Shown: piece after piece, positions 18,499 to 27,292 of the stretch
Layout of the letters: each line of letters begins with the position of its first letter
Numbering within the stretch: the stretch's first letter is position 1
Source: Synoicihabitans lomoniglobus
Lineage (GTDB): Bacteria; Verrucomicrobiota; Verrucomicrobiia; Opitutales; Opitutaceae
Reading direction: 5' to 3'
DNA: 64,000 nt
Assembly: GCF_029023725.1 (NCBI RefSeq)
Contig: NZ_CP119075.1
Coordinates: forward strand, 4,521,501 to 4,585,500
Notes under the pieces: model-generated
The model's input: only the letters and a program-made list of their open reading frames with translations
Database searches by the model: none
Told to the model about the DNA's origin: nothing
Translations under genes and position numbers: made by a program

Positions 18499-20621
18499 GC
18501 GGATTCGAGAAACTGGATCCGCTGGTCCAGCACCACATCGTCAATACCTTGGGGTGGCGTGGACTGCGTCCCTTGCAGGAGCGCAGTATCGAACCCATTC
18601 TCGCGGGCGAACACTGCTTGCTTTTGGCGCCGACGGCGGGAGGAAAGACGGAGGCGGCGATCTTCCCGGTGTTGTCAAAGCTGTGTTCGGAGAATTGGAC
18701 GGGATTGAGTGTAATCTACGTCTGCCCCTTACGGGCGCTGCTGAATAATCTGCATATCCGACTGCAGGTATACTGTGCGATGGTCGGGCGAACCTGCGGG
18801 ATCTGGCATGGCGATGTCAGAGCTTCGGAACGGAAAAAGGTCCATGCAGATCACCCGGACATTCTGCTGACGACGCCGGAGTCGTTGGAGGTCATGTTGA
18901 TCAGTGCGCATCCCGATGGGCGGGAAATGCTGAAGTCCGTTAGGATCGTTGTGATTGATGAAATTCACGCGTTTGCGGCGGATGACCGGGGCTGGCACAT
19001 GTTGGCTGTTTTGGAGCGGGTTGGGCGATTGGCGGGCCGTGAGCTGCAGCGACTCGGACTGTCGGCAACGGTGGGTAATCCAGACGAGTTACTCCAGTGG
19101 TTGGCCGGTCACTGCGAAGGTAACCGCAGGGTGGTGAGTCCGCCGGCCGAGACCTCGACTATTCGGACGGATGTGCAGCTGGATTATGTCGGCAGCATTG
19201 AGAATGCGGCGCTTGTAATTTCGCGTATTTTTCGCGGAGAGAAGCGATTGGTTTTCTGTGACAGCCGGGCGCGAGTGGAACTGTTGGGAAACGAGCTCAG
19301 AGAGCTAGGAGTATCCTGCTTTCTTTCCCACAGCTCCTTGAGCGCGGAGGAACGCAGATCGGCGGAGGCGGCGTTCGCCGAGGCTCAGGACTGCGTCATC
19401 GTCGCCACGAGCACTTTGGAGCTGGGTATTGATGTCGGTGATTTGGACCGCGTCATTCAGATCGATGCGCCGTTTTCGGTCGCCTCGTTTCTGCAGCGAC
19501 TGGGGAGGACGGGACGAAGGGAAGGAGCGGTTCGGAACTGCCTCTTTCTGGCCACCAGCGAAACCGCGTTGCTCCGAGCGGGGGCGCTGTTGCAGCTCTG
19601 GGAAGGTGGATTCGTGGAGCCCGTGCAGCCGCCGAAGCATCCGTTGCATTTGTTCGCCCAGCAGTTGATGGCGCTCTCGCTGCAAGAAAAAGGAATCGGA
19701 GTCCAGGACTGGAAGGACTGGGTGTCGCGTCTTCCTCCGTTTTTTGGAGTAACCGATGCCGAGTTCAACGAAGTGATGGATCATCTGCTGGCCCAGGAGA
19801 TTTTGTTTTCTGACGGAGTGAGGCTCAGCTTCGGGGACGAGGGAATCAGTCGTTACGGAAGGAGACATTTCATTGAGCTGGTTTCAGTGTTCACGTCACC
19901 ACCCCTGTTTCGGGTGCTACACGGCAGGAAGGAACTCGGCACGGTTCACCAGATCGCGTTTGTCCGGCATCGCGAAAATGAGCCGGCGGTGTTGTCGCTG
20001 GGTGGGCGAAGTTGGGTGGTGGAATCCATCGAATGGCCAAAGCGAATCGCCTACGTGATTCCGTCGAAAGAGAAGGGCAAGCGCCAGTGGATCAGTTCTC
20101 AGTTCGGAATGCCGTTCGCTCTCTGCCAAGGCGTTCAGGCGTTGCTGAAGGGGAGCGAAGAACCAGAGCGTTGGAGTTCACGAGCCAAGGAGAAAATGGC
20201 GTCACTCCGGCAAGATTACGAGGTGCTCAATCGCGAAGGTGATACGGTCCTCGTCGCGCAGGAGGACAACAAGATCAGCTGGTTCACCTTTGCTGGAAGC
20301 GTGCTCAATGCGGGAATCGCGGATCTACTTATTCAGCTTGGAATCAGCGATGTCAGGGCTACGGATTTCGCCGTCACGCTTAAGGGAACCACGGACGTTC
20401 AACGCCTGTTAAACGAGATAGAACGACTGATTCCCGCGGATATCCGAGCCGCATTTCAAGTCTCCGAAGAATATTTGAACAACCTGAAGTTCAGCGAGTG
20501 CTTACCTCTAAACACCGCGGAGGGAATCGTCCGTAAGCGGAGCATCGCTCTCGCCCATCTGAAAGAAATTCTAGCACGTCGCCGCAACGTAGTTCTAACG
20601 AACAAGGGGGAACCGGAATGA
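18495..20621 (+). CDS. brxHI: BREX type 2 DEAD/DEAH-box helicase BrxHI
   Basis: Superfamily 2 (Lhr-like) helicase of 708 residues and last gene of the BREX operon. Motifs in order: Q-like LGWRGLRPLQ (about 17-26), Walker A APTAGGKTEAA (Lys51), motif Ia YVCPLRALLNN, TTPESLE, DEIH at 155-158, LSATVGN, then in domain 2 TSTLELGIDVGDLDRVIQ and the arginine-finger motif QRLGRTGRR at 334-342. About 350 further residues form a C-terminal domain. It uses GTG as start, overlapping the brxD stop. G/C content falls somewhat towards the 3' end. No clear terminator is visible in the 73 bp before the convergent gene. Confidence 0.94.
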   Translation: MSGFEKLDPLVQHHIVNTLGWRGLRPLQERSIEPILAGEHCLLLAPTAGGKTEAAIFPVLSKLCSENWTGLSVIYVCPLRALLNNLHIRLQVYCAMVGRTCGIWHGDVRASERKKVHADHPDILLTTPESLEVMLISAHPDGREMLKSVRIVVIDEIHAFAADDRGWHMLAVLERVGRLAGRELQRLGLSATVGNPDELLQWLAGHCEGNRRVVSPPAETSTIRTDVQLDYVGSIENAALVISRIFRGEKRLVFCDSRARVELLGNELRELGVSCFLSHSSLSAEERRSAEAAFAEAQDCVIVATSTLELGIDVGDLDRVIQIDAPFSVASFLQRLGRTGRREGAVRNCLFLATSETALLRAGALLQLWEGGFVEPVQPPKHPLHLFAQQLMALSLQEKGIGVQDWKDWVSRLPPFFGVTDAEFNEVMDHLLAQEILFSDGVRLSFGDEGISRYGRRHFIELVSVFTSPPLFRVLHGRKELGTVHQIAFVRHRENEPAVLSLGGRSWVVESIEWPKRIAYVIPSKEKGKRQWISSQFGMPFALCQGVQALLKGSEEPERWSSRAKEKMASLRQDYEVLNREGDTVLVAQEDNKISWFTFAGSVLNAGIADLLIQLGISDVRATDFAVTLKGTTDVQRLLNEIERLIPADIRAAFQVSEEYLNNLKFSECLPLNTAEGIVRKRSIALAHLKEILARRRNVVLTNKGEPE

Positions 20622-20694
20622 GCGCAGGACTGGGTCCGGCTTTGTGCCTCGTGGCGAGACTGACTGGAGGGATTTCCAGCGACCGGGAAAACGC

Positions 20695-21177
20695 TCAAAC
20701 CAGACGAATCAGCGCTTCCTTCGGGGAATCCATGCCGAGGAGACTCATCGGGGCTTCGTTCAGGCGCTGGTTGGTGTGGGTGAGCGAGTCTCCCGCGAGG
20801 AGATGGTTCTCCGCGATCCATGCCAGGTCGTTGATCGAGCCGAGCACGGCTCGGTCATGGCCGCGCGCGAAGTGGCAATCGGTCAGCGCTACCAGCAGCG
20901 CACTCACGTGATGTTGCGCGGCAGCCGGCAAATCGAGGTGCTGGTGGATACCCGTCGCAAAGGCTCTGCGCAGGCCCTTCGCGTTCGTCACCCCGCGCTG
21001 CGGCACCACGATCGAATAAAGCGACTCGGTGTGACTGAAGATGAGATGAGATTTACGGCCCGCCATAAAACTGCGCACACACCAGTCGCACCATGATCCC
21101 GCCGTCGGCGGATGTTCTTCCAATGGAGTCAGCTTCAATTTGGCGGCCAGCTTGAGCGTGGGGCGAATGATGATCAC
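20695..21177 (-). CDS. DUF6933-like protein
   Basis: A 160-residue protein starting at GTG 21177 (VIIIRPTLKLAAKLKL). The order of features (TLKLAxKLK at the N-terminus, a tryptophan-rich SWCDWCVRSFMAGRK near 28-42, then LIFSHTESLYSIVVPQ and NAKGLRRAFATGI) matches my recollection of the DUF6933 family, whose function is unknown. No catalytic motif or membrane segment is visible. It runs towards the BREX operon and ends 73 bp after the brxHI stop, so it is not part of that transcript. The antisense frame at 20644-21096 is its shadow. A link to defence is suggested only by position. Confidence 0.7.
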   Translation of the reverse strand: MIIIRPTLKLAAKLKLTPLEEHPPTAGSWCDWCVRSFMAGRKSHLIFSHTESLYSIVVPQRGVTNAKGLRRAFATGIHQHLDLPAAAQHHVSALLVALTDCHFARGHDRAVLGSINDLAWIAENHLLAGDSLTHTNQRLNEAPMSLLGMDSPKEALIRLV

Positions 21178-21414
21178 AGCAAAAACGGTAAGCTATTGCT
21201 GCCAGGGCCGGAACCGAATTCGACGGGCCATCGGGTCAACCCGTCATGGTCTCCGGTATCGGGTAAAGATCTGCGGCCGCGATGATTCAACGATGACCAA
21301 CCGCTCGCACGCGTTCGAACTGTCCCTGGCAAAACCACTGGCAAAACAGTTCATCTGGATTATTGATGTTGGGCTTACCCGCGACCTCGGCGTCGCTTAA
21401 CTTCCCCCACCGTC

Positions 21415-22287
21415 ATGCCCCGCTCCTCTCTTACCCCATCTCGTCGCAACTTTTTCAAAACCGCCGGCCTCGCCGCCGCTTCCGTCGCGCTCGCTCGGAC
21501 CGCATCCGCCACCACTCCCGTGGCCGACGCCACCAAGACGACGGGGATCCCGTTTCGGCTCGGCGTGGCTAGCTACTCGCTGCGCCAACTCCCCGTCGAT
21601 GGCGTCATCGATGCCATGCACGCGCTACAGACGCCTTGGCTCTGCCTCAAATCGTTTCACTTGCCTTACGAGCTGAGTGCCGCGGATCTCGCCGCCGCCC
21701 GCGCCAAATACGAGGCCGCCGGTCTCACCATCATCGGCGGGGGCAACATCGCCCTGCGCAAGGACGACGATGACGATATCCGCCAATACTTCGAATACGC
21801 CAAGGCCGCCGGCATGCCGGTCATGGTGTGTTCGCCGTTGATCGCGGCCCTCCCGCGCATCGAAAAATTCGTCAAGAAATACGATATCAAGATCGCCATC
21901 CACAACCACGGTCCGGAGGACAAGGAATACCCGGCCGCCAGCGATGCGTTGAAGCACCTCAAGGGCATGGACCCGCGCATGGGCGTGTGCCTCGACATCG
22001 GCCACGCCACGCGCGCCGGGGCCGACATCGTGGCCGAGGCCGCCGCCGCCGGCCCCCGCTTGTTCGATATTCATATCAAGGACCTCAAGGTCGCCACCGA
22101 ACGCGACAGCCAGTGCGTCGTCGGTGAAGGTCTGCTGCCGATCGCCGCCTTCCTGCGCCAACTTCAACGCCAGGGCTTTTCGGGCTGCGCCAATCTCGAA
22201 TACGAAATCGACGCCAGCAACCCCGTGCCCGGCATGCAACGCTCCATCGCCTACCTGCGCGGCGTGCTCGCCGGTTTCGCCGCCTGA
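21415..22287 (+). CDS. Tat-exported sugar phosphate isomerase/epimerase (xylose-isomerase-like TIM barrel)
   Basis: A 290-residue protein with a twin-arginine signal (SRRNFFKTAG, then a hydrophobic AASVALARTASA), followed by an AP-endonuclease-2/xylose-isomerase-like barrel. Likely metal-binding residues sit in IHNHGPEDKEYP (about 161-172), CLDIGHATRAG (about 189-199), FDIHIKDLK (about 213-221) and the late NLEYEID. Many PVC bacteria carry expanded families of such exported enzymes, with unknown substrates thought to be sugar-like. The next gene starts 26 bp downstream on the same strand, so the two probably form an operon for periplasmic sugar catabolism. Confidence 0.88.
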   Translation: MPRSSLTPSRRNFFKTAGLAAASVALARTASATTPVADATKTTGIPFRLGVASYSLRQLPVDGVIDAMHALQTPWLCLKSFHLPYELSAADLAAARAKYEAAGLTIIGGGNIALRKDDDDDIRQYFEYAKAAGMPVMVCSPLIAALPRIEKFVKKYDIKIAIHNHGPEDKEYPAASDALKHLKGMDPRMGVCLDIGHATRAGADIVAEAAAAGPRLFDIHIKDLKVATERDSQCVVGEGLLPIAAFLRQLQRQGFSGCANLEYEIDASNPVPGMQRSIAYLRGVLAGFAA

Positions 22288-22313
22288 TTCTTCTCCGCCA
22301 GCTCACCTGCCCC

Positions 22314-25300
22314 ATGCGCTCCCGTCTTTGGCTCGGCCTGACGCTTCTCCTCCCGTGTCTCGTCAACATCGCGGCCGCCGCGCCCTTGCCCGGTGCGAAC
22401 GGGCTCGAACTGACGGAGTTTGCGCACGAACCCATGGTGCGCAACGTCGTCGCCGTCACGGTCGACGAACAGGGGCGGGTCTACGCCACCTCGGTCGTCC
22501 GGCGTCAGGCGGCCGATCTCGACATCCGCCGGTTCAAGGAGTGGATCGAGAGCGATCTTAGTCTCACTTCGGTCGAGGCAAAGCGGGCGTTCTTTCATCG
22601 CATGCTCACGCCGGAAAACTCGGCCACCTACGCCGACCGTTTTGAAGACACCAACGGCGACGGCAGTTTCGACTGGCACGATCTGAACCTGTTGGCCGAC
22701 CAGATCTCACGCCTCGAAGACACCGACGGCGACGGCACGGCCGACGTGACGGTGAAATTCAACGCCACCGAGAACAGCGAAATCACCGGCATCGCCGCGG
22801 GTCTCGCCGCGTGGGACGGTGCGCTCTACGCTACGGTCGAGCCCGACATCCTGCGCCTGGTCGACACCGACGGCGACGGCATCCCCGACGACCGCACCGT
22901 GCTCGCCACCGGCTTCTCGCTGCACCTCGGATACGGCGGCCACAATTTCAGCGGCGCCATCATCGGGCCCGACGGCCGGCTCTACGTTTCGGTCGCCGAT
23001 CGCGGCATGAACGTCACGACCGCCGACGGTCGCACCCTCGCCAATCCCCACAGCGGCGCCATCGCCCGCAGCGAGCTCGATGGGTCCGGATTTGAGATCT
23101 TCGCCACCGGTCTGCGCAATCTGCAGGAGCCGGCCTTCGACGACCTCGGCAACATTCTCGGCGTGGACAACGACGGCGACATGCAGGGCGAAAAGGAACG
23201 TTTCGTCTACGTGCCGGAGGGCTCCGATACCGGCTGGCGCACCTACTGGCAGTATCGCGGCGACGACTACCAACCGTGGATGGACGAAGGGCTCTCGATT
23301 CCCGCCCACCCGGGCCAGCCCGCGTATCTGTTGCCCCCGCTGCAGTCCTACAAGGACGGTCCCGCCGGCTTCGCGCACAACCCCGGCACGGCGCTCAATC
23401 CGCGCTACCGCGATTACTTTTTCATGTCCGCGTTTCCGTCCCGCAATCTCTTCGCCTTCAAGGCCGAGCCGGATGGAGCCGCCTTTAAAATGGTCGACGA
23501 ACACACCGTCGCCAGCGGCGTGCTCATGACGGGAATCAGTTTTGCCCCCGACGGCGCGCTCTACCTCGCCGACTGGTCTTCCGACGGCTACGCCATGAAC
23601 GAAAAGGGCGCGGTCTGGAAACTCGACGACCCGCGCGAGGCTGGCTCCGACCTGCGCCGCACCACGGCGGAACTGATCGCCGCCAACTGGCGGAAAACGC
23701 CCTCCCGCGATTTGCCGACCTCGCTCGGTCACGCCGACCAACGCGTGCGCATGAAAGCCCAGTTCGAACTCGTGCGCCGCAAGCGCTCACGCACGTTGCT
23801 TCAGGTCGCCAAGGATCAGAGCTCGCCCCCGCTCGCCCGCGTTCACGCCATCTGGGGACTCGGCCAACTCCTGCGCCAAGGCCGCATCGCGCCGAGTGGT
23901 TCGCGCGTGGCTTTGCTGCGCGACGCTGATCCGGAAATCCGCGCCCAGACCGCCAAGGTTTTGGGGGAAGCCAAGAAAACGCGCCGCGCGGTCGCGCCCG
24001 CTTTACAAGCGTTGCTGCAGGACGACGCCGATCGCCCGCGCTTTTTCGCCGCCATCGCGCTCGGCCGACTCTGTGCCAAGACCGCCGCGCCCGCGCTCAT
24101 CGATTACCTCGCTCGTGACGGCGATGACCCGTTCCATCGCCACGCCGCCGTCATGGGGCTCGCGGGCTGCGCCTCACCCGCCCAGCTCGCAGCGTTGGCC
24201 ACGGACGACCGGCCGACCGTGCGGATGGGCGCGGTGGTGGCGCTGCGACGTCAACACGCCGGCGAGGTGGCCGTATTTTTGGCCGATGCCGACCCTCTGG
24301 TCGTCGCGGAAGCTGCGAGCGCAATCTACGATGACACCCCCATCGTGGCCGCCCTGCCGGCGTTGGCCGACCTGCTCGCGCAGCCGGACGGGTTGCATGA
24401 ACGCACTCTGCGCCGTGCCCTGGGCGCCGCCGTGCATTTGCGCTCGGTCGATCGAGCGTCGGCCGTCGCGGCGATCGCCGGTCGCGAAGACCAACCCAAA
24501 CCACTCCGCCTGCTCGCATTGGATCTGCTCAAAACCTGGCCGGAGCCTCCGCGCCTCGATAGCGTGCAAGGTCGTTATCGGGTCCTCCCTGTCGTCGATG
24601 CCGCGCCCATCGCTCCGGCGATCGAGGCTACGCTCACGGCATTGAGCCAGTCCGCCGACTTTGCGTTGGCCGAAGCCACGTGGCAAACCGCCGCGACCTA
24701 CCGGTTGCTGCAGGATCCCGCCAATTTGACGGCAATCATTCAACAGGACGGCGCGCTGGCGGCGCTCGCGCTGCAAACCCTTACCGACCTCGCGCCGCCC
24801 GATTTGCTCTCCATCACGCGCACCGCGCTGCAATCGGACCACGCCGACGTGCGAGCGGCGGCACTGCGGGTTTTGGCCCGGCACGCGCCCGCTGAATTCG
24901 CCGCCGCCGCCACCGCGGCGCTGGAGCGCAACAACGTGACGGAGGTGCGAACGGCTTTGAGCGCACTGGCAGACCAACCCGATGCCATCGGCACCCCGTT
25001 GCGCCTCGCCGCGCTCGAACAATTGCAGCGCGGCGCACTGGCCCCGGCGCTCGCGCTCGACGTGCTGGAATCAGCCGGGGATTCCGCCGATCCCGCCGTC
25101 ACCGCCGCAGTGGCCGCGTATCAGAAAACCAAGGACGCGAGCAATCCGTTGGCTCCGTTCAGCGAGACACTGCACGGCGGGGACCCGGTTCGCGGTCGCT
25201 CCATTTTTCAAACTTCGGTATCCGCGCAATGCACCTTGTGCCACCGCGTTCGGGGTGAAGGCAGCGCGGTGGGTCCGGCCCTCGCGGGCATCGGGGCCAA

Positions 25301-25586
25301 GCCCGCCCACTATTTGCTGGAATCGCTGATCGAACCCAACGCCGTCGTCGCACCGGGATATGGTTTCACCACGGTGACCCTCGCCGACGGTGAAACGGTC
25401 GGCGGCACCCTGATCGAAGAATCGGCGACACAGGTTCGCCTGCAATTGGCCGACGACTCCACTCGCGTGATCGCGGCCTCCGATATCGTCGAGCGCACGC
25501 CAGCCATGTCGGCGATGCCGCCGATGGGGTTGCTCATGTCCAAGCCCGAGCTGAGAGACTTGCTGGCCTACCTGCAAAGCCTCTAA
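22314..25586 (+). CDS. PVC-type heme-binding CxxCH protein (beta-propeller, HEAT repeats, cytochrome c)
   Basis: A 1090-residue exported protein with a signal peptide (about 1-23). An N-terminal beta-propeller of the 'membrane-bound dehydrogenase' type occupies about 30-440. It carries three acidic Ca-binding-like loops (DTNGDGSFDW, DTDGDGTADV, DTDGDGIPDD) at about 106-195. HEAT-like repeats follow from about 460 to 900, and then a cytochrome c domain with CTLCH (Cys973, Cys976, His977) and a late methionine-rich AMSAMPPMGLLMSK segment that may supply the axial ligand. Such proteins are characteristic of Planctomycetes and Verrucomicrobia and are presumed to oxidise sugars in the periplasm. 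It follows the TIM-barrel gene by 26 bp. Confidence 0.93.
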   Translation: MRSRLWLGLTLLLPCLVNIAAAAPLPGANGLELTEFAHEPMVRNVVAVTVDEQGRVYATSVVRRQAADLDIRRFKEWIESDLSLTSVEAKRAFFHRMLTPENSATYADRFEDTNGDGSFDWHDLNLLADQISRLEDTDGDGTADVTVKFNATENSEITGIAAGLAAWDGALYATVEPDILRLVDTDGDGIPDDRTVLATGFSLHLGYGGHNFSGAIIGPDGRLYVSVADRGMNVTTADGRTLANPHSGAIARSELDGSGFEIFATGLRNLQEPAFDDLGNILGVDNDGDMQGEKERFVYVPEGSDTGWRTYWQYRGDDYQPWMDEGLSIPAHPGQPAYLLPPLQSYKDGPAGFAHNPGTALNPRYRDYFFMSAFPSRNLFAFKAEPDGAAFKMVDEHTVASGVLMTGISFAPDGALYLADWSSDGYAMNEKGAVWKLDDPREAGSDLRRTTAELIAANWRKTPSRDLPTSLGHADQRVRMKAQFELVRRKRSRTLLQVAKDQSSPPLARVHAIWGLGQLLRQGRIAPSGSRVALLRDADPEIRAQTAKVLGEAKKTRRAVAPALQALLQDDADRPRFFAAIALGRLCAKTAAPALIDYLARDGDDPFHRHAAVMGLAGCASPAQLAALATDDRPTVRMGAVVALRRQHAGEVAVFLADADPLVVAEAASAIYDDTPIVAALPALADLLAQPDGLHERTLRRALGAAVHLRSVDRASAVAAIAGREDQPKPLRLLALDLLKTWPEPPRLDSVQGRYRVLPVVDAAPIAPAIEATLTALSQSADFALAEATWQTAATYRLLQDPANLTAIIQQDGALAALALQTLTDLAPPDLLSITRTALQSDHADVRAAALRVLARHAPAEFAAAATAALERNNVTEVRTALSALADQPDAIGTPLRLAALEQLQRGALAPALALDVLESAGDSADPAVTAAVAAYQKTKDASNPLAPFSETLHGGDPVRGRSIFQTSVSAQCTLCHRVRGEGSAVGPALAGIGAKPAHYLLESLIEPNAVVAPGYGFTTVTLADGETVGGTLIEESATQVRLQLADDSTRVIAASDIVERTPAMSAMPPMGLLMSKPELRDLLAYLQSL

Positions 25587-25609
25587 TATCAGTCGGTTGC
25601 ACCCACTGC

Positions 25610-25629
25610 GCCCCTCGAAAAATCGGGGC
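25610..25629 (+). terminator. Possible hairpin terminator after the CxxCH gene
   Basis: A short imperfect hairpin about 24 bp after the stop: GCCC and CGA pair with TCG and GGGC around an AAAA loop, with a two-base bulge. No T tract follows, so this is weak as an intrinsic terminator. Confidence 0.3.
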
Positions 25630-25765
25630 GTCGCAGGCGTCTGACCCGAACCGGGCGCGGTTGGATTAAAAATTTCCCTCCGTTTATTACCCGAAAGTAG
25701 GCAATATCCCCTAAACTCGATCGAACTTAGTGCCGTTAGAAAGCATTAAACCTCAGGAACTCCCC

Positions 25766-27271
25766 ATGCATTTTCGCTTCCCTCCCCTTTGCCTGATCCT
25801 TGCAGCCCTCGCCTCAGGGGCATCGGCTGAAGTCACTCTCGCGCCACTGTTTACCGATCATGCCATTTTGCAGCGTGACCAACCCGTGCCGATTTGGGGC
25901 ACCGCTGATCCCGATGAAATCGTCACGGTTTCCTTCGCCGGCCAAGCGGTCGCGACCACCGCCGATGCCGAGGGCAAATGGCTCGTTTCTTTGCTCCCGA
26001 TGCCGGCCAACGCGTCCGGGCAGTCCCTCACCGTGAGCTCCGACACCATGATCGTGCTCGACGACATTCTGGTGGGCGACCTTTGGCTCTGCGGAGGCCA
26101 ATCCAACATGGAGTGGCCGTTGCGCAACGCGAACGACGCGGAAGCTGAAATCGCCGCCGCACAATACCCCCTGATCCGCCACATCAAGATCGAGCGTCGC
26201 ATCGCCCGCGATCCCATCACGGAGGCGCGCGGCAGCTGGACGATGTGCACGCCCGACACCGCGCCGCATTTCACGGCCGTCGGCTACTTTTTCGCCCGCA
26301 AACTCCAGGCGGAACTCAACGTCCCCATCGGCCTCGTCAACAGCAACTGGGGCGGCACCCCCGTCGAGGCCTGGCTACCGCCCTCCGCCTTGCAGAGCCT
26401 GGAAACCCGGGTGCTGGCAGCGTCACACCAAGCCGTCTCCTACCATCGGTTCGCCCAGCAACTCGCCTCCTACCAGGAGCGCCTCATCGAGTGGGAAACC
26501 CGGCGCACGGCGGCAGTCAAAGTGGGCGAGAACTCCGAGGAACCCGCCCCCTCCGCTCCCTGGACGCCCGGCGCGGAAAACCACACGGCGGTGCTCAACA
26601 ACGGCATGATCGCACCGCTCGCTCCGGCCGCGTTGCGCGGTGTGATTTGGTATCAGGGCGAAGCCAATGCCGATCAACCCGAGACCTACCGCGCCTTGTT
26701 CAGCGCCATGATCACGTCATGGCGCGAGCAGTTCCAGCAGCCCGATCTGCCCTTTTATTGGGTGCAACTCGCGAATTTCGGCAGCGCTGAAAACGACGGC
26801 TGGGCGTTTCTGCGTGAAGCCCAGACCCAGACCCTCGAACTCCCGCACACCGGCCAGGCCGTCATCATCGATATTGGCGACGCCAAGGACATCCACCCGC
26901 GCAACAAACAGGATGTCGGCGACCGGCTCGCTCGTTTGGCCCTCGCCCGCGACTACGGCCGCCCGGTCGAAGACTCCGGCCCGACGTTTGCCGCGGCGGT
27001 CTTCGAGGACACCCAGGTCGCCGTATCCTTCACGCATGCCAAAGGGCTCCACACCCGCGACGACGAGGCTCCGCTCGGCTTTGAAATCGCGGGCAAAAAC
27101 GGCGAGTTCCACGCCGCGACCGCGCGACTCGACCACAAACGCGTGCTGCTCAGCGCGCCCGGCGTGATGAATCCACTCTACGTGCGCTACGCCTGGCGCG
27201 ATCACCTCGACGTCAACCTCGTCAACGGCGAGGGCCTGCCCGCCGCGCCCTTCCGCACCGACACGTTGTAA
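25766..27271 (+). CDS. Sialate O-acetylesterase family protein
   Basis: A 501-residue exported SGNH-type esterase. ATG 25766 was chosen over a GTG at 25730 because it opens a clean signal peptide (MHFRFPPLCLILAALASGASA). After a short N-terminal beta domain (LAPLFTDHAILQRDQPVPIWG) comes the nucleophile motif GGQSNMEWPL (Ser113), then NSNWGGTPVEAW, WYQGEAN and the catalytic Asp-His motif DIHP (Asp375, His377). The family removes O-acetyl groups from sialic acids or from plant polysaccharides. In a Verrucomicrobial setting, plant or algal glycans are as likely as sialic acid. It ends 21 bp before the convergent oxidoreductase. Confidence 0.93.
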   Translation: MHFRFPPLCLILAALASGASAEVTLAPLFTDHAILQRDQPVPIWGTADPDEIVTVSFAGQAVATTADAEGKWLVSLLPMPANASGQSLTVSSDTMIVLDDILVGDLWLCGGQSNMEWPLRNANDAEAEIAAAQYPLIRHIKIERRIARDPITEARGSWTMCTPDTAPHFTAVGYFFARKLQAELNVPIGLVNSNWGGTPVEAWLPPSALQSLETRVLAASHQAVSYHRFAQQLASYQERLIEWETRRTAAVKVGENSEEPAPSAPWTPGAENHTAVLNNGMIAPLAPAALRGVIWYQGEANADQPETYRALFSAMITSWREQFQQPDLPFYWVQLANFGSAENDGWAFLREAQTQTLELPHTGQAVIIDIGDAKDIHPRNKQDVGDRLARLALARDYGRPVEDSGPTFAAAVFEDTQVAVSFTHAKGLHTRDDEAPLGFEIAGKNGEFHAATARLDHKRVLLSAPGVMNPLYVRYAWRDHLDVNLVNGEGLPAAPFRTDTL

Positions 27272-27292
27272 GCCCGTCACCGACGACGCGGC

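Noticed and set aside
20644..21096. 150-codon plus-strand frame after brxHI
   Set aside because: Antisense to the DUF6933-like gene, which has the better protein features.
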